Positions 1 through 11,624 of a DNA stretch of 64,000 nt are shown one piece after another; the first letter of the stretch is position 1, and the number at the start of each line of letters is the position of its first letter. Below the pieces are notes generated by a model. It made no database searches, was not told the origin of the DNA, and saw only the letters and a list, made by a program, of their open reading frames with translations. The stretch is taken from contig NZ_CP013940.1 in NCBI RefSeq assembly GCF_001277215.2, forward strand, positions 124,001-188,000. Direction: 5' to 3'. The position numbers and the translations under genes were made by a program. This DNA comes from Cronobacter malonaticus LMG 23826 (GTDB lineage: Bacteria; Pseudomonadota; Gammaproteobacteria; Enterobacterales; Enterobacteriaceae).

Positions 1-562
1 GGAACATCTGGGTGGCGAGCATCACCAGCACCAGCCCCATCAGGCGCTCCAGCGCGTTGACGCCTTTCTCGCCGAGCAGCCGTAAGAAGAGCGAAGACTG
101 CAACAGGATGACAAACGTGCCGCCCCAGGCGAGCAGCAGCGCGATGACTAAATGCCCCATCTGGTTCGGGTACTGGTGCGACAGCAGCATCAGCGTGGCG
201 AGCAGCGTCGGGCCTGCGACCAGCGGGATCGCCAGCGGCACGATAAACGGCTCTTCACCGGCAGGAAGACCTGTGCTGTTGCCTTCGTGGCTCGGGAATA
301 TCATCTTGATGGCGATAAGGAACAGAATAATGCCGCCGGAGATAGAGACGGTTTCGGCGCGCAGATTCAGGAACGCCAGAATCTTCTCGCCCGCGAACAG
401 GAAGATAAGCATCAGCAGCAGCGCGATAAACAGCTCGCGCACCATAATCGCCCGACGGCGTTTCGGCTCGGTATGCTTGAGCACCGACATAAAAATCGGC
501 AGGTTGCCCAGCGGATCCATAATCAGGATCAGCAGGACGGCGGCGGAGAGAATGTCATTCAT
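1..562 (-). CDS. yhgN: MarC-family inner membrane protein YhgN (3' end cut by window edge)
   Basis: The reverse strand from an ATG at 562 reads MNDILSAAVLLILIMDPLGN and continues open to base 1, giving about 187 codons of a protein that is about 197 residues in E. coli, so only the last ten or so residues are missing. The sequence is almost entirely hydrophobic, with about six membrane segments and the N-terminal DPLGN motif typical of the MarC/NAAT family (UPF0056). The family was once linked to antibiotic resistance but its substrate is unknown. It is divergent from asd, as in E. coli, which supports the assignment. Confidence 0.93.
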   Translation of the reverse strand, partial: MNDILSAAVLLILIMDPLGNLPIFMSVLKHTEPKRRRAIMVRELFIALLLMLIFLFAGEKILAFLNLRAETVSISGGIILFLIAIKMIFPSHEGNSTGLPAGEEPFIVPLAIPLVAGPTLLATLMLLSHQYPNQMGHLVIALLLAWGGTFVILLQSSLFLRLLGEKGVNALERLMGLVLVMLATQMF

Positions 563-641
563 AAAAGCGTCCTGATAACGGTAAACGTGACGCCTGATTA
601 GCTCTGTTTCTGATGTTCAGGCGATCATTGATTAATTTCAC

Positions 642-669
642 TTGCCACTTTAGCTGCATTTTGTATGGT
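642..669 (+). promoter_or_regulatory. candidate asd promoter
   Basis: TTGCCA at 642-647 and TATGGT at 664-669 are separated by 16 bases and lie about 60 bases upstream of the asd ATG. This is a reasonable sigma-70 pair by eye; no transcription data are available. Confidence 0.4.
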
Positions 670-730
670 GAAAGTATCTCCGGGGTTCTCCCGGCACGCA
701 CACAAAGCACATCTCGCAGGAACACGGGTT

Positions 731-1837
731 ATGAAAAATGTTGGTTTTATCGGCTGGCGCGGTATGGTCGGCTCTGTACTCATGCAACGCATGGTGGAAG
801 AGCGCGATTTTGACGCCATTCGTCCTGTCTTTTTCTCTACTTCCCAGCTTGGCCAGCCCGCGCCCACCTTTGGCGCGCAGGGCGGCGGCACGCTTCAGGA
901 TGCTTACAATCTGGAAGCGCTGAAGGCGCTGGACATTATCGTGACCTGCCAGGGCGGCGATTATACCAACGAAATCTATCCAAAGCTCCGTGAAAGCGGC
1001 TGGCAGGGCTACTGGATTGACGCAGCCTCTTCGCTGCGCATGAAAGATGACGCCATTATTATCCTCGACCCGGTGAACCAGCATGTGATCACCGACGGGC
1101 TGAATAAAGGCGTGAAAACCTTTGTCGGCGGCAACTGCACCGTCAGCCTGATGCTGATGTCGCTGGGCGGCCTGTTTGCGGAAAATCTGGTGGAGTGGGC
1201 GTCGGTCGCCACATACCAGGCGGCGTCCGGCGGCGGCGCGCGCCATATGCGCGAACTGCTGACCCAGATGGGCCTGCTGCAACAGCATGTGGCGGCGGAA
1301 CTCGCCGACCCGGCTTCCGCCATTCTGGATATCGAGCGCAAAGTCACGGCGCTTACCCGCAGCGGCGAGCTGCCGGTAGATAACTTCGGCGTACCGCTGG
1401 CGGGCGGGCTTATCCCGTGGATAGACAAACAGCTCGATAACGGCCAGAGCCGTGAAGAGTGGAAAGGCCAGGCGGAGACCAACAAAATCCTCGGCACGTC
1501 ATCAACCATTCCTGTCGACGGCCTATGCGTGCGTATCGGCGCGCTGCGCTGCCACAGCCAGGCGTTTACGCTGAAGCTGAAAAAAGATGTCTCGATTGCC
1601 ACCATTGAATCCCTGCTGGCGGGCCATAACGACTGGGTGAAAGTGGTGCCAAACGACCGCGACATCACCGTGCGTGAATTAACGCCAGCGGCGGTCACCG
1701 GCACGCTCAGCACGCCGGTCGGACGCCTGCGCAAGCTCAACATGGGGCCGGAGTATCTCTCGGCGTTTACCGTCGGCGACCAGCTTCTCTGGGGCGCTGC
1801 CGAGCCGCTGCGGCGTATGCTGCGTCAGCTGGCATAA
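731..1837 (+). CDS. asd: aspartate-semialdehyde dehydrogenase
   Basis: Asd reduces aspartyl-4-phosphate to aspartate semialdehyde with NADPH, the branch point to lysine, diaminopimelate, threonine and methionine. The start at 731 gives 368 residues (E. coli 367). An N-terminal dinucleotide-binding segment ([12 protein letters not shown], residues 4-15) is followed by the active-site cysteine in GGNCTVSLM (Cys136) and the conserved ASGGGARHM loop. An in-frame ATG at 665 exists but the extra residues do not look like Asd. The gene stands alone, divergent from yhgN, and ends in a strong hairpin. Because diaminopimelate is needed for peptidoglycan, it is expected to be essential. Confidence 0.98.
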   Translation: MKNVGFIGWRGMVGSVLMQRMVEERDFDAIRPVFFSTSQLGQPAPTFGAQGGGTLQDAYNLEALKALDIIVTCQGGDYTNEIYPKLRESGWQGYWIDAASSLRMKDDAIIILDPVNQHVITDGLNKGVKTFVGGNCTVSLMLMSLGGLFAENLVEWASVATYQAASGGGARHMRELLTQMGLLQQHVAAELADPASAILDIERKVTALTRSGELPVDNFGVPLAGGLIPWIDKQLDNGQSREEWKGQAETNKILGTSSTIPVDGLCVRIGALRCHSQAFTLKLKKDVSIATIESLLAGHNDWVKVVPNDRDITVRELTPAAVTGTLSTPVGRLRKLNMGPEYLSAFTVGDQLLWGAAEPLRRMLRQLA

Positions 1838-1850
1838 ACAACATTAAAAA

Positions 1851-1874
1851 AGAGCGCTTCGGCGCTCTTTTTTT
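1851..1874 (+). terminator. Rho-independent terminator of asd
   Basis: AGAGCGC, loop TTCG, GCGCTCT, followed by a run of T to 1874. It is 14 bases after the asd stop and preceded by an A run, so it may also act weakly on the other strand. Confidence 0.92.
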
Positions 1875-1918
1875 ACGTCCGTCACTAAAGAAAAGACGAA
1901 TGTTTCATATTTTCTGAG

Positions 1919-2090
1919 GGGGAACAGAATCCCCTGGCTATGCTTAGCATAAGACGAGTCTTACTCGTCATACTTCCAGGTGGAACGGCACAGCCGCAGG
2001 AATGCTTCAGGCTCTGCCCGTTCAGGTCATTAAGAGTGTCGCTACCGGACGCGAAGGCGTAAGGCTGGAATGGGGCGACACCAAATAAAC
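1919..2090 (+). other. structured intergenic/leader region upstream of glgB
   Basis: Three small palindromes follow each other: GGGGA/TCCCC (1919-1934), ATGCT/AGCAT (1940-1950) and GACGAGT/ACTCGTC with a 3-base loop (1953-1969). Further on, TTCCAG (1973-1978) and CTGGAA (2065-2070) could close a longer imperfect stem. The stretch may be a degenerate intergenic palindromic repeat or a folded glgB leader; the sequence alone cannot separate these. Confidence 0.4.
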
Positions 2091-2102
2091 AGGATGATAA
2101 CC

Positions 2103-4298
2103 ATGTCTGATCGTGTCTCAAGAGACGTGATTAATGCGCTGATTGCGGGCCATTTTTCGGATCCTTTCTCCGTTCTGGGCATGCACACCACCGACGCCGG
2201 GATCGAAGTCCGTGCGCTGCTTCCCGACGCCACTGAAGTCTGGGTCATCGAACCCAAGACCGGGCGTAAAGTGGGTAAGCTTGAGTGTCTGGATTCTCGC
2301 GGTTTTTTCAGCGGCGTGATGCCGCGTCGTAAAAATCCTTTTCGCTATCAACTGGCCGTGGTCTGGCACGGACAGCAAAATCTGATTGATGACCCTTATC
2401 GCTTCGGGCCGCTGCTTCAGGAGCTGGATGTCTGGCTGCTTTCCGAGGGCACCCACTTGCGGCCTTATGAAACGCTCGGCGCGCACCCGGATACGATGGA
2501 CGGCGTCACCGGCACGCGCTTTTCCGTCTGGGCGCCGAACGCGCAGCGCGTCTCCGTGGTCGGGCAGTTCAACTACTGGGACGGCCGCCGCCACCCGATG
2601 CGTCTGCGTAAAGAGAGCGGCATCTGGGAACTCTTTATCCCCGGCGCGCACAACGGCCAGCTCTACAAATATGAAATGATCGACGCGAACGGCCACCTGC
2701 GCATGAAATCCGACCCGTACGCGTTCGAGGCGCAGATGCGCCCGGATACCGCGTCGCTTATCTGCGGGCTGCCGGAAAAAGTCGAGCCGAACACGGCGCG
2801 TCAGGACGCTAACCGTTTCGATGCGCCCATCTCGATTTACGAAGTGCATCTCGGTTCATGGCGTCGCCATACGGATAACAACTTCTGGCTGAGCTACCGC
2901 GAGCTGGCTGACCAGCTGATCCCGTATGTAAAGTGGATGGGTTTTACACATATCGAACTGCTGCCGGTTAAAGAACACCCGTTCGACGGCAGCTGGGGCT
3001 ATCAGCCGACCGGGCTGTACGCGCCGACGCGTCGTTTCGGCACGCGCGAGGAGTTTCGCTATTTCATCAACGCCGCGCACGCCGCGGGCCTGAACGTTAT
3101 TCTCGACTGGGTGCCAGGCCACTTCCCGTCCGATGATTTTGCGCTGGCGAATTTTGACGGCACGGCGCTCTATGAGCACAGCGACCCGCGCGAAGGCTAT
3201 CACCAGGACTGGAACACGCTTATCTACAATTACGGCCGCCGCGAAGTGAGCAACTTCCTGGTGGGCAACGCGCTCTACTGGACGGAGCGTTTTGGCATCG
3301 ACGCGCTGCGCGTGGACGCCGTCGCCTCAATGATTTACCGCGACTACAGCCGTAAAGAAGGCGAGTGGATCCCGAACCAGTACGGCGGGCGCGAAAATCT
3401 GGAGGCGATGGAGTTTCTGCGCAATACCAACCGTATTATCGGCGAGCAGGTCAACGGCGCGGTGACGATGGCGGAAGAGTCTACCGATTTCCCTGGCGTC
3501 TCACGGCCGCCGGAATCGGGCGGGCTTGGCTTCTGGTACAAGTGGAACCTGGGCTGGATGCACGACACGCTCGACTATATGAAGCTCGACCCGGTCTACC
3601 GCCAGTACCATCACCACAAAATGACCTTCGGGATGATTTACAACTACACCGAAAACTTCGTTCTGCCGCTGTCGCATGACGAAGTGGTGCATGGCAAAAA
3701 ATCGATTCTCGACCGTATGCCTGGCGACGCCTGGCAGAAATTCGCCAACCTGCGCGCCTACTACGCGTGGATGTGGGGCTTCCCGGGTAAAAAACTGCTG
3801 TTCATGGGCAACGAGTTTGCACAGGGGCGCGAGTGGAACCACGACGCCAGCCTCGACTGGCATCTGCTGGAAGGCGACGACAACTGGCACCACGGCGTGC
3901 AAAGACTGGTGCGGGATCTCAATTTCACGTATCGCCACCATAAAGCGCTGCATGAACTTGATTTCGATCCTTATGGCTTCGAATGGTTAGTGGTAGAGGA
4001 TAACCAGAACTCGGTATTTATCTTCGTGCGCCGCGATTCGCAGGGCAATGAAATCATCGTCGCCAGCAATTTCACGCCGGTGGTGCGCCATAACTACCGC
4101 TTTGGCATTAACCAGCCGGGCGAATGGCGCGAAATCCTGAATACGGATTCGCAGCACTATCATGGCAGCAACGCCGGGAACGGCGGCAAGGTGCGCAGCG
4201 AGGCGATTGCCAGCCACGGGCGCGACAACTCGCTCTCCCTGACGCTGCCGCCGCTTGCCACTATCTGGCTGGTCAGAGAGGCAGATGATGCAGCTTAA
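2103..4298 (+). CDS. glgB: 1,4-alpha-glucan (glycogen) branching enzyme
   Basis: GlgB cuts alpha-1,4 glucan chains and rejoins them through alpha-1,6 bonds, making the branches of glycogen. The ATG at 2103 ([18 protein letters not shown]) matches the E. coli start and gives 731 residues (E. coli 728); an in-frame ATG at 2070 is less likely. Order: N-terminal carbohydrate-binding modules (about 1-230, including FSVWAPNA), a GH13 barrel with nucleophile Asp in [12 protein letters not shown] (about 405) and acid Glu in MAEESTDF (about 458), and a C-terminal beta domain. It overlaps glgX and starts the glgBXCAP operon. Confidence 0.98.
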   Translation: MSDRVSRDVINALIAGHFSDPFSVLGMHTTDAGIEVRALLPDATEVWVIEPKTGRKVGKLECLDSRGFFSGVMPRRKNPFRYQLAVVWHGQQNLIDDPYRFGPLLQELDVWLLSEGTHLRPYETLGAHPDTMDGVTGTRFSVWAPNAQRVSVVGQFNYWDGRRHPMRLRKESGIWELFIPGAHNGQLYKYEMIDANGHLRMKSDPYAFEAQMRPDTASLICGLPEKVEPNTARQDANRFDAPISIYEVHLGSWRRHTDNNFWLSYRELADQLIPYVKWMGFTHIELLPVKEHPFDGSWGYQPTGLYAPTRRFGTREEFRYFINAAHAAGLNVILDWVPGHFPSDDFALANFDGTALYEHSDPREGYHQDWNTLIYNYGRREVSNFLVGNALYWTERFGIDALRVDAVASMIYRDYSRKEGEWIPNQYGGRENLEAMEFLRNTNRIIGEQVNGAVTMAEESTDFPGVSRPPESGGLGFWYKWNLGWMHDTLDYMKLDPVYRQYHHHKMTFGMIYNYTENFVLPLSHDEVVHGKKSILDRMPGDAWQKFANLRAYYAWMWGFPGKKLLFMGNEFAQGREWNHDASLDWHLLEGDDNWHHGVQRLVRDLNFTYRHHKALHELDFDPYGFEWLVVEDNQNSVFIFVRRDSQGNEIIVASNFTPVVRHNYRFGINQPGEWREILNTDSQHYHGSNAGNGGKVRSEAIASHGRDNSLSLTLPPLATIWLVREADDAA

Positions 4299-6267
4299 CG
4301 CAGGCCATTCCGCTCCGCCTGGCGCCTGGTTTGACGGCGCGGGCGTGAATTTCACGCTGTTTTCCGCGCATGCGGAAAAGGTGGAGCTGTGCCTGTTTGA
4401 TGAAAGCGGCAACGAAACGCGTTACGCGCTGCCCGCCCGTAGCGGCGACGTCTGGCACGGTTATCTGCCGGGCGCGCGGCCTGGCCTGCGCTATGGCTAC
4501 CGCGTGCATGGCCCGTGGAACCCGGCGCAGGGTCACCGCTTTAACCCGGCGAAACTGCTGCTCGATCCATGCGCTCGCGGCGTGGAGGGCGATGTTATCG
4601 ACGATCCGCGCCTGTACGGCGGCATCGACACGCCGGACCCGCGCGACAACCGCGACGCGATGCCGAAGTCAGTCGTGATGGACGACCGCTACGACTGGGA
4701 AGATGACGCGCCGCCTGGCACCGCCTGGGGCGAGACGGTGATTTACGAGGCGCACGTGCGCGGCTTAACGCGCCTGCATCCGGACATCCCGCCTGAACTG
4801 CGCGGCACCTACGCGGCGCTCGGCCACCCGGTAATGATCGCTTATTTTCAGCGGCTCGGCATTACGGCGCTGGAGTTACAACCTGTTGCGAAATTCTGTA
4901 GCGAGCCGCGTCTGCAACGTCTCGGCCTCGCTAACTACTGGGGCTACAACCCGCTGGCGCTATGGGCCGTCGAGACGCGTTACGCTTCGCAGTCCGCGCC
5001 GCAGGCGGCGCTCAATGAGTTTCGCGACGCCGTCAAAGCGCTGCATAAAGCGGGCATCGAGGTCATTCTCGATGTCGTGCTTAACCACAGCGCCGAACTG
5101 GATCTCGAAGGACCGACCTTCTCCCTGCGCGGAATTGATAACCGTAGCTATTATTGGTTACAGGACCACGGCGATTATCACAACTGGACCGGCTGCGGTA
5201 ACACGCTGAACCTGAGCCATCCGGCGGTGGTGGATTATGCCCTTGGCTGCCTGAAGTTCTGGGTGGAACAGTGCCACGTTGACGGTTTCCGGTTCGATCT
5301 GGCGACAGTCATGGGCCGCACGCCGGAATTTCGCCAGGACGCGCCGCTTTTTGAGGCGATGCGCCGCGACCCAACGCTGTCCGCGGTGAAGCTTATCGTT
5401 GAGCCGTGGGATATCGGCCCCGGCGGCTATCAGGTGGGCAACTATCCGCCGCTGTTCGCCGAGTGGAACGACCGCTTTCGCGACGATATGCGCCGCTTCT
5501 GGCTGCGAAGCGAACTGGAAGTGGGCGAAGTTGCCACGCGCGTCGCCGCGTCTGCGGATGTTTACCGCAAAAATGACCGCGAACCCTGGGCGAGCGTCAA
5601 TCTGGTGACGGCGCATGACGGTTTTACGCTGCGCGACTGCGTGTCGTTTAACGGCAAGCATAACGAAGCGAACGGCGAAGATAACCGCGACGGCGCGTGG
5701 GAAAACCACAGCAATAATCACGGTTATGAGGGCCTGGGCGGCGGGCAGAGCGTTCAGGACGCGCGGCGTGCGAGTACGCATGCGCTGCTGGCGTCGCTGC
5801 TGCTGTCGCAGGGCACGCCGATGTTGCTGGCGGGTGATGAACAGGGTCACAGCCAGCATGGCAATAACAACGCGTATTGCCAGGATAACGAACTGACCTG
5901 GTTTGACTGGTCGCAGGCGGACGAAGGGCTTATCGCGTATACCGCGGCGCTGATTCGCCTGCGCAGGCAGATCCCGGCGCTCACCGCTTCACGGTGGTGG
6001 GAAGAGAACGACGGCAACGTCCGCTGGCTGAACGCCGCAGGCGCGCCGATGCGACCCGAGGAGTGGCACAGCGGCGCACGCCAGCTGCAAATCCTCTTGT
6101 CCGATCGCTGGCTTGTTACCCTTAACGGCCGCGATGAAGTAAGCGAGATCGTATTACCTGAAGGGGAATGGCGCGCCGTTCCTCCATTTGCCGGAGAGGA
6201 TAATCCGGTTGTCATGGCTGTATGGCATGGGCCTGCGCACGGTGTGTGCGTCTTCCGGAAGTCATAA
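4285..6267 (+). CDS. glgX: glycogen debranching enzyme
   Basis: GlgX hydrolyses alpha-1,6 branches of limit dextrins left by glycogen phosphorylase. It has about 660 residues (E. coli 657). An N-terminal CBM48-like domain is followed by a GH13 barrel with Asp in [11 protein letters not shown] (about 337), Glu in [12 protein letters not shown] (about 373) and the TAHDGFTL Asp (about 445). Two adjacent ATGs (4285, 4288) are possible: 4285 aligns with E. coli, while the GAGAGG sequence at 4276-4281 is better spaced for 4288. The start lies inside the end of glgB, so translation is probably coupled. Confidence 0.97.
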   Translation: MMQLNAGHSAPPGAWFDGAGVNFTLFSAHAEKVELCLFDESGNETRYALPARSGDVWHGYLPGARPGLRYGYRVHGPWNPAQGHRFNPAKLLLDPCARGVEGDVIDDPRLYGGIDTPDPRDNRDAMPKSVVMDDRYDWEDDAPPGTAWGETVIYEAHVRGLTRLHPDIPPELRGTYAALGHPVMIAYFQRLGITALELQPVAKFCSEPRLQRLGLANYWGYNPLALWAVETRYASQSAPQAALNEFRDAVKALHKAGIEVILDVVLNHSAELDLEGPTFSLRGIDNRSYYWLQDHGDYHNWTGCGNTLNLSHPAVVDYALGCLKFWVEQCHVDGFRFDLATVMGRTPEFRQDAPLFEAMRRDPTLSAVKLIVEPWDIGPGGYQVGNYPPLFAEWNDRFRDDMRRFWLRSELEVGEVATRVAASADVYRKNDREPWASVNLVTAHDGFTLRDCVSFNGKHNEANGEDNRDGAWENHSNNHGYEGLGGGQSVQDARRASTHALLASLLLSQGTPMLLAGDEQGHSQHGNNNAYCQDNELTWFDWSQADEGLIAYTAALIRLRRQIPALTASRWWEENDGNVRWLNAAGAPMRPEEWHSGARQLQILLSDRWLVTLNGRDEVSEIVLPEGEWRAVPPFAGEDNPVVMAVWHGPAHGVCVFRKS

Positions 6268-6280
6268 ACAGGAGTTCGTC

Positions 6281-7564
6281 ATGGTCAGGCTTGAAAAGAA
6301 AGATCCGTTGATGCTGGCAAGGCAGTTGCCGTTGAAATCCGTGGCGCTGATTCTGGCTGGGGGCCGCGGCACGCGGTTGAAAGACTTGACCGCGACCCGC
6401 GCCAAGCCCGCCGTCCATTTCGGCGGCAAGTTCCGCATTATCGACTTCGCGCTGTCGAACTGCATTAACTCGGGCATTCGTCGCATCGGGGTTATCACGC
6501 AGTATCAGTCGCACACGCTGGTGCAGCACATCCAGCGCGGCTGGTCGTTCTTCAGCGAAGAGATGAATGAGTTTGTCGACCTTCTGCCCGCGCAACAGCG
6601 CGTACACGGCGAAACCTGGTATCGCGGCACCGCAGACGCCGTGACCCAGAACCTCGACATCATTCGTCGCTACAAAGCGGAGTATGTGGTCATCCTCGCG
6701 GGCGATCATATCTACAAGCAGGACTACTCGCGCATGCTTATCGACCATGTCGAAAAAGGCGCGCGCTGTACCGTGGCCTGCCTGCCGGTGCCGGTGGCTG
6801 AAGCTCGTGCATTTGGGGTAATGGCTGTGGATGAAAACAGCAAAGTCATCGACTTCGTGGAAAAACCGGCCAACCCGCCCTCAATGCCAGGCGATGAGAC
6901 TAAAGCGCTCGCCAGCATGGGCATCTATATTTTTGATGCCGACTATCTTTATGAGTTGCTGGAAGAGGATGACAAAAACGAGTCCTCCAGCCACGACTTC
7001 GGGAAAGACATTATCCCGAAAGTAACGTACAGCGGCGAGGCGTACGCGCATCCGTTCCCGCTTTCATGCGTGCAGTCCGACCCGAACGCCGAGCCGTACT
7101 GGCGCGACGTGGGGACGCTTGAGGCGTACTGGAAGGCGAATCTCGATCTCGCCTCGGTGACGCCGGAGCTGGATATGTATGACCAGGACTGGCCGATTCG
7201 TACGCACATGGAGTCGTTGCCACCTGCCAAGTTCGTGCAGGACCGCTCCGGCAGTCATGGCATGACGCTGAACTCGCTGGTCTCCGGCGGCTGCATTATT
7301 TCCGGATCGGTGGTGGTGCAGTCGGTGCTGTTTCCGCGCGTGCGCGTGAACTCGTTTTGCAATATTGATTCTGCGGTGCTGCTGCCTGATGTCTGGGTTG
7401 GCCGCTCCTGCCGCCTGCGTCGCTGCATCATCGACCGGGCCTGTGTTATCCCTGAAGGAATGGTGATTGGCGAAAACGCCGAAGAGGATGCTCGCCGTTT
7501 CTACCGCTCCGAAGAGGGAATTGTTTTGGTGACCCGCGACATGCTGGCGCGTTTGTCAGCCTGA
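6281..7564 (+). CDS. glgC: glucose-1-phosphate adenylyltransferase (ADP-glucose pyrophosphorylase)
   Basis: GlgC makes ADP-glucose from glucose 1-phosphate and ATP, the controlled first step of glycogen synthesis. The ATG at 6281 ([20 protein letters not shown]) gives 427 residues (E. coli 431). The nucleotidyltransferase signature [15 protein letters not shown] lies near residues 25-40, and a left-handed beta-helix with hexapeptide-like repeats forms the C-terminus. The arginine-rich N-terminus is where fructose 1,6-bisphosphate and AMP act in E. coli. An AGGAG ribosome site lies just after the glgX stop. In E. coli the carbon-storage regulator CsrA binds GGA motifs in this leader, and a GGA is present in the ribosome site here. 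Confidence 0.98.
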   Translation: MVRLEKKDPLMLARQLPLKSVALILAGGRGTRLKDLTATRAKPAVHFGGKFRIIDFALSNCINSGIRRIGVITQYQSHTLVQHIQRGWSFFSEEMNEFVDLLPAQQRVHGETWYRGTADAVTQNLDIIRRYKAEYVVILAGDHIYKQDYSRMLIDHVEKGARCTVACLPVPVAEARAFGVMAVDENSKVIDFVEKPANPPSMPGDETKALASMGIYIFDADYLYELLEEDDKNESSSHDFGKDIIPKVTYSGEAYAHPFPLSCVQSDPNAEPYWRDVGTLEAYWKANLDLASVTPELDMYDQDWPIRTHMESLPPAKFVQDRSGSHGMTLNSLVSGGCIISGSVVVQSVLFPRVRVNSFCNIDSAVLLPDVWVGRSCRLRRCIIDRACVIPEGMVIGENAEEDARRFYRSEEGIVLVTRDMLARLSA

Positions 7565-7662
7565 GTCGCACAAGGATTACGTGCGCACGGACGAGAATTT
7601 CCGCGCGCGATGGTTTCGCGTTCGGCGCGCCTGTTGCGCTGTGACTTTCAACGGGAGAGATA
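7565..7662 (+). other. 98-nt GC-rich spacer between glgC and glgA with small palindromes
   Basis: The spacer holds GTGCGCAC (7581-7588) and the hairpin CGCGA-TGGTT-TCGCG (7606-7620), with further GCGCGC tracts around it. There is no T run, so it is not an obvious terminator. The last part carries GGGAGAG, the glgA ribosome site. Confidence 0.5.
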
Positions 7663-9096
7663 ATGCAGGTCTTACATGTATGTTCTGAACTTTTTCCGCT
7701 ACTGAAAACGGGTGGTCTGGCGGATGTCCTTGGCGCGTTGCCTGCTGCGCAGATTGCCGATGGGGTGGATACGCGCGTGCTACTGCCAGGCTTCCCCGAT
7801 CTCCGTCGCGGAGTCGCGGATGCCAAAGTGATCACGCGCCGCGACACCTTCGCCGGGCGTATCTCTTTGTTATACGGACACTTCAACGGCGTTGGTATCT
7901 ATCTTATCGACGCGCCGCATCTCTATGACCGTCCGGGCAGCCCTTATCACGACACTAACCTTTACGCCTACGCCGACAACGTTATCCGCTTCGCCCTGCT
8001 GGGCTGGGTAGGCAGCGAAATGGCGGCCGGGCTGGACCCGTTCTGGCGGCCTGACATTGTTCACGCGCATGACTGGCATGCGGGCCTGACGCCTGCGTAT
8101 CTGGCGGCGCGCGGGCGTCCGGCGAAATCCGTGTTTACCGTGCATAACCTCGCTTACAAAGGCATGTTTTATGCGCATCACATGGATGAAATCGGATTGC
8201 CATGGTCGATGTTTAATATGAATGGGCTGGAGTTCAACGGCGAGATTTCGTTCCTCAAGGCGGGCCTCTACTATGCCGATCATATTACGGCGGTCAGCCC
8301 GACCTACGCGCGCGAAATCACCGAGCCGCAGTTTGCCTATGGTCTGGAAGGGCTGCTGAAACAGCGCCACAGCGAAGGGCGGCTGTCGGGGATTCTGAAC
8401 GGCGTCGATGAGAACATCTGGAACCCGGCGCACGATCTGCTGCTGGCCTCGCGCTATACCCGCGATACGCTGGAAGAGAAAGCGGAGAACAAGCGGCAGT
8501 TGCAGATTGCGATGGGCCTGAAGGTGAATGACAAAGTGCCGCTGTTCGCGGTGGTCAGCCGCCTCACCAGCCAGAAAGGGCTGGATCTGGTGCTGGAGGC
8601 GCTGCCGGGCCTGCTGGAGCAGGGCGGTCAACTGGCGCTGCTGGGCGCAGGCGATCCGGTGCTTCAGGAAGGGTTCCTCGCCGCCGCGGCGGAACACCCA
8701 GGCCAGGTCGGCGTGCAGATTGGCTATCACGAGGCGTTCTCGCACCGCATTATGGGCGGCGCGGATGTGATTTTAGTGCCGAGCCGCTTTGAGCCGTGTG
8801 GGTTAACGCAGCTCTACGGGCTGAAATATGGCACGCTGCCGCTGGTGCGCCGCACCGGTGGGCTTGCGGATACCGTTTCCGACAGCTCGCTGGAGAACCT
8901 GGCGGACGGCATCGCCAGCGGTTTTGTCTTTGAAGACAGCAACGCCTGGTCGCTGCTGCGGGCTATCCGGCGCGCTTTCGTATTGTGGTCCCGTCCGTCC
9001 CTCTGGCGTTTTGTGCAGCGTCAGGCGATGGGGATGGACTTTAGCTGGCAGGTCGCGGCGAAATCCTACCGCGAACTCTATCAACGCTTGTTGTAA
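7663..9096 (+). CDS. glgA: glycogen synthase (ADP-glucose)
   Basis: GlgA transfers glucose from ADP-glucose to the non-reducing end of a growing alpha-1,4 glucan. The 477 residues equal the E. coli length. The GT5 family marks are present: the KTGGLADV loop near the N-terminus with Lys15 in the ADP-glucose site, and the C-terminal nucleotide-sugar binding region [15 protein letters not shown], then [10 protein letters not shown]. It follows glgC and precedes glgP by 12 bases in the same operon. Confidence 0.98.
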   Translation: MQVLHVCSELFPLLKTGGLADVLGALPAAQIADGVDTRVLLPGFPDLRRGVADAKVITRRDTFAGRISLLYGHFNGVGIYLIDAPHLYDRPGSPYHDTNLYAYADNVIRFALLGWVGSEMAAGLDPFWRPDIVHAHDWHAGLTPAYLAARGRPAKSVFTVHNLAYKGMFYAHHMDEIGLPWSMFNMNGLEFNGEISFLKAGLYYADHITAVSPTYAREITEPQFAYGLEGLLKQRHSEGRLSGILNGVDENIWNPAHDLLLASRYTRDTLEEKAENKRQLQIAMGLKVNDKVPLFAVVSRLTSQKGLDLVLEALPGLLEQGGQLALLGAGDPVLQEGFLAAAAEHPGQVGVQIGYHEAFSHRIMGGADVILVPSRFEPCGLTQLYGLKYGTLPLVRRTGGLADTVSDSSLENLADGIASGFVFEDSNAWSLLRAIRRAFVLWSRPSLWRFVQRQAMGMDFSWQVAAKSYRELYQRLL

Positions 9097-9108
9097 AGGA
9101 ACACGTCG

Positions 9109-11556
9109 ATGAATGAACCCCTTAGCTATGCGTCGCCAACCCTGAGCGTGGAGGCGTTAAAACACTCTATCGCTTACAAGCTGATGTTCACCATCGGTAA
9201 AGATCCGGCCATCGCTAACAAACATGAGTGGCTGAACGCCACGCTGTTTGCGGTGCGCGATCGCATGGTGGAGCGCTGGCTGCGCTCCACTCGCGCCCAA
9301 CTCTCGCAAGAAGTGCGACAGGTGTATTACCTGTCGATGGAGTTTCTGATTGGCCGCACGCTCTCAAACGCTCTGTTGTCGCTTGGCATCTATGAAGATG
9401 TGCGGGACGCGCTGGAGGGGATGGGCCTGAGCCTGGAAGAACTCATCGACGAAGAAAACGACCCCGGTCTTGGCAACGGCGGCCTCGGGCGCCTTGCGGC
9501 CTGCTTCCTGGATTCGCTGGCGACGCTCGGCCTGCCGGGCCGCGGTTATGGCATTCGCTACGACTACGGCATGTTTAAGCAAAACATCGTTGACGGTCGC
9601 CAGAAAGAATCGCCGGATTACTGGCTGGAATATGGCAACCCGTGGGAGTTCCAGCGCCACAATACGCGTTATAAAGTGCGCTTCGGCGGCCGTATTCAGC
9701 AGGAAGGCAAAAAGACCCGCTGGGTGGAAACTGAAGAAATTATTGCGGTCGCCTCTGACCAGATCGTTCCCGGCTACGACACCGACGCCACCAACACGCT
9801 GCGGCTCTGGAGCGCGCAGGCCAGTAGCGCGATTAACCTCGGTAAGTTCAACCAGGGCGACTACTTTGCGGCGGTGGAAGATAAAAACCACTCCGAGAAC
9901 GTGTCGCGCGTCCTTTACCCGGATGACTCCACCTATTCCGGGCGCGAGCTGCGTCTGCGGCAGGAGTATTTCCTGGTCTCGGCGACAGTGCAGGACATTT
10001 TAAACCGCCACTACATGCTGCATAAAACCTACGCCAACCTGGCGCAGAAAGTGGCGATTCACCTGAACGACACCCACCCGGTATTGTCGATTCCGGAGCT
10101 GATGCGCCTGCTTATCGACGAGCATAAGTTCAGCTGGGACGAGGCGTTTGAAGTGACCTGTCAGGTGTTCTCCTACACCAACCATACGCTGATGAGCGAG
10201 GCGCTGGAGACCTGGCCTGTGGATATGCTCGGCAAGATCCTGCCGCGCCATCTGCAAATCATTTTTGAAATTAATGATTACTTCCTGCGTACCATTCAGG
10301 AGCAATACCCGAACGATACCGGGCTCTTAAGCCGCGTGTCGATTATCGACGAGTCGGGCGGGCGTCGCGTGCGTATGGCCTGGCTTGCGGTCATTATCAG
10401 CCACAAAGTAAATGGCGTGTCTGAACTGCACTCGAACCTGATGGTGCAGTCACTGTTCGCTGATTTCGCGAAGATCTTCCCGATGCGCTTCCTGAACGTC
10501 ACTAACGGCGTGACGCCGCGCCGCTGGCTGGCGCTGGCGAACCCGGCGCTCTCAGAGGTGCTGGATGAGAATATCGGACGCACCTGGCGTACCGATCTCA
10601 GCCAGCTTAGCGAGCTGGAGCAGCACATCGACTACCCGACGGTGAACCAGCAGGTGCGCGAAGCCAAGCTTGAGAATAAAAAGCGTCTGGCGATTTACAT
10701 CGCGCAGCACCTCAACGTGGTGGTGAATCCGAAAGCGCTGTTTGACGTGCAGATCAAACGTATTCACGAGTACAAGCGCCAGCTGATGAACGTGTTGCAC
10801 GTCATTACGCGCTATAACCGCATCAAAGCCGATCCGGATCTGGAGTGGGTGCCGCGCGTAAATATTTTCGCCGGTAAAGCCGCTTCGGCGTATTACATGG
10901 CGAAGCACATTATTCACCTGATCAACGATGTGGCGAAGGTTATCAACAACGATGCTGAAGTAAAGGATCGCCTGAAAGTGGTGTTTATCCCGAACTACAG
11001 CGTCAGCCTTGCGCAGCTCATCATTCCGGCAGCCGATCTTTCGGAGCAGATTTCTCTCGCGGGTACCGAGGCGTCCGGCACCAGTAATATGAAGTTTGCG
11101 CTCAACGGCGCGCTGACCATCGGCACGCTCGATGGCGCGAACGTTGAGATGCAGGAGCATGTCGGCGAAGAGAACATTTTCATCTTCGGCAACACGGCGG
11201 ATGAAGTGGAAGCGCTGCGTCGCGCCGGCTATAACCCGCGCGATTACTACGAGAAGGACGACGAGCTGCGCCAGGTGCTGACCCAAATAGCGACCGGCGT
11301 GTTCAGCCCTGAAGAGCCGGGCCGCTATCGCGATCTGGTGGATTCGCTGATTAACTTTGGCGATCACTATCAGGTGCTGGCAGATTACCGCAGCTACGTG
11401 GATTGCCAGGAGAAGGTGGACGAGCTTTATCTGCAGCCGGAAGTGTGGACCACGCGCGCGATGCATAACATCGCGAACATGGGCTACTTCTCTTCTGACC
11501 GCACGATTCAGGAGTACGCGGAAAATATCTGGCATATCACGCCCGTACGCCTGTAA
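9109..11556 (+). CDS. glgP: glycogen phosphorylase
   Basis: GlgP releases glucose 1-phosphate from glycogen by phosphorolysis, using pyridoxal phosphate. It has 815 residues, exactly the E. coli length. The cofactor lysine lies in [16 protein letters not shown] (Lys662), and the [13 protein letters not shown] stretch of GT35 enzymes is present. It is the last gene of glgBXCAP and is followed by a strong terminator. It is paralogous to malP further along, which acts on maltodextrins. Confidence 0.98.
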   Translation: MNEPLSYASPTLSVEALKHSIAYKLMFTIGKDPAIANKHEWLNATLFAVRDRMVERWLRSTRAQLSQEVRQVYYLSMEFLIGRTLSNALLSLGIYEDVRDALEGMGLSLEELIDEENDPGLGNGGLGRLAACFLDSLATLGLPGRGYGIRYDYGMFKQNIVDGRQKESPDYWLEYGNPWEFQRHNTRYKVRFGGRIQQEGKKTRWVETEEIIAVASDQIVPGYDTDATNTLRLWSAQASSAINLGKFNQGDYFAAVEDKNHSENVSRVLYPDDSTYSGRELRLRQEYFLVSATVQDILNRHYMLHKTYANLAQKVAIHLNDTHPVLSIPELMRLLIDEHKFSWDEAFEVTCQVFSYTNHTLMSEALETWPVDMLGKILPRHLQIIFEINDYFLRTIQEQYPNDTGLLSRVSIIDESGGRRVRMAWLAVIISHKVNGVSELHSNLMVQSLFADFAKIFPMRFLNVTNGVTPRRWLALANPALSEVLDENIGRTWRTDLSQLSELEQHIDYPTVNQQVREAKLENKKRLAIYIAQHLNVVVNPKALFDVQIKRIHEYKRQLMNVLHVITRYNRIKADPDLEWVPRVNIFAGKAASAYYMAKHIIHLINDVAKVINNDAEVKDRLKVVFIPNYSVSLAQLIIPAADLSEQISLAGTEASGTSNMKFALNGALTIGTLDGANVEMQEHVGEENIFIFGNTADEVEALRRAGYNPRDYYEKDDELRQVLTQIATGVFSPEEPGRYRDLVDSLINFGDHYQVLADYRSYVDCQEKVDELYLQPEVWTTRAMHNIANMGYFSSDRTIQEYAENIWHITPVRL

Positions 11557-11576
11557 GATCGACGCGTTATCAACAT

Positions 11577-11605
11577 AACCAGAGTGGCGACGCTCTGGTT
11601 TTTTT
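11577..11605 (+). terminator. Rho-independent terminator of the glg operon
   Basis: AACCAGAG (11577-11584) pairs with CTCTGGTT (11593-11600), followed by T to 11605. It lies 20 bases after the glgP stop and separates the following small gene from the operon. Confidence 0.9.
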
Positions 11606-11624
11606 ATGGGTGCGAAAGGCAAGG

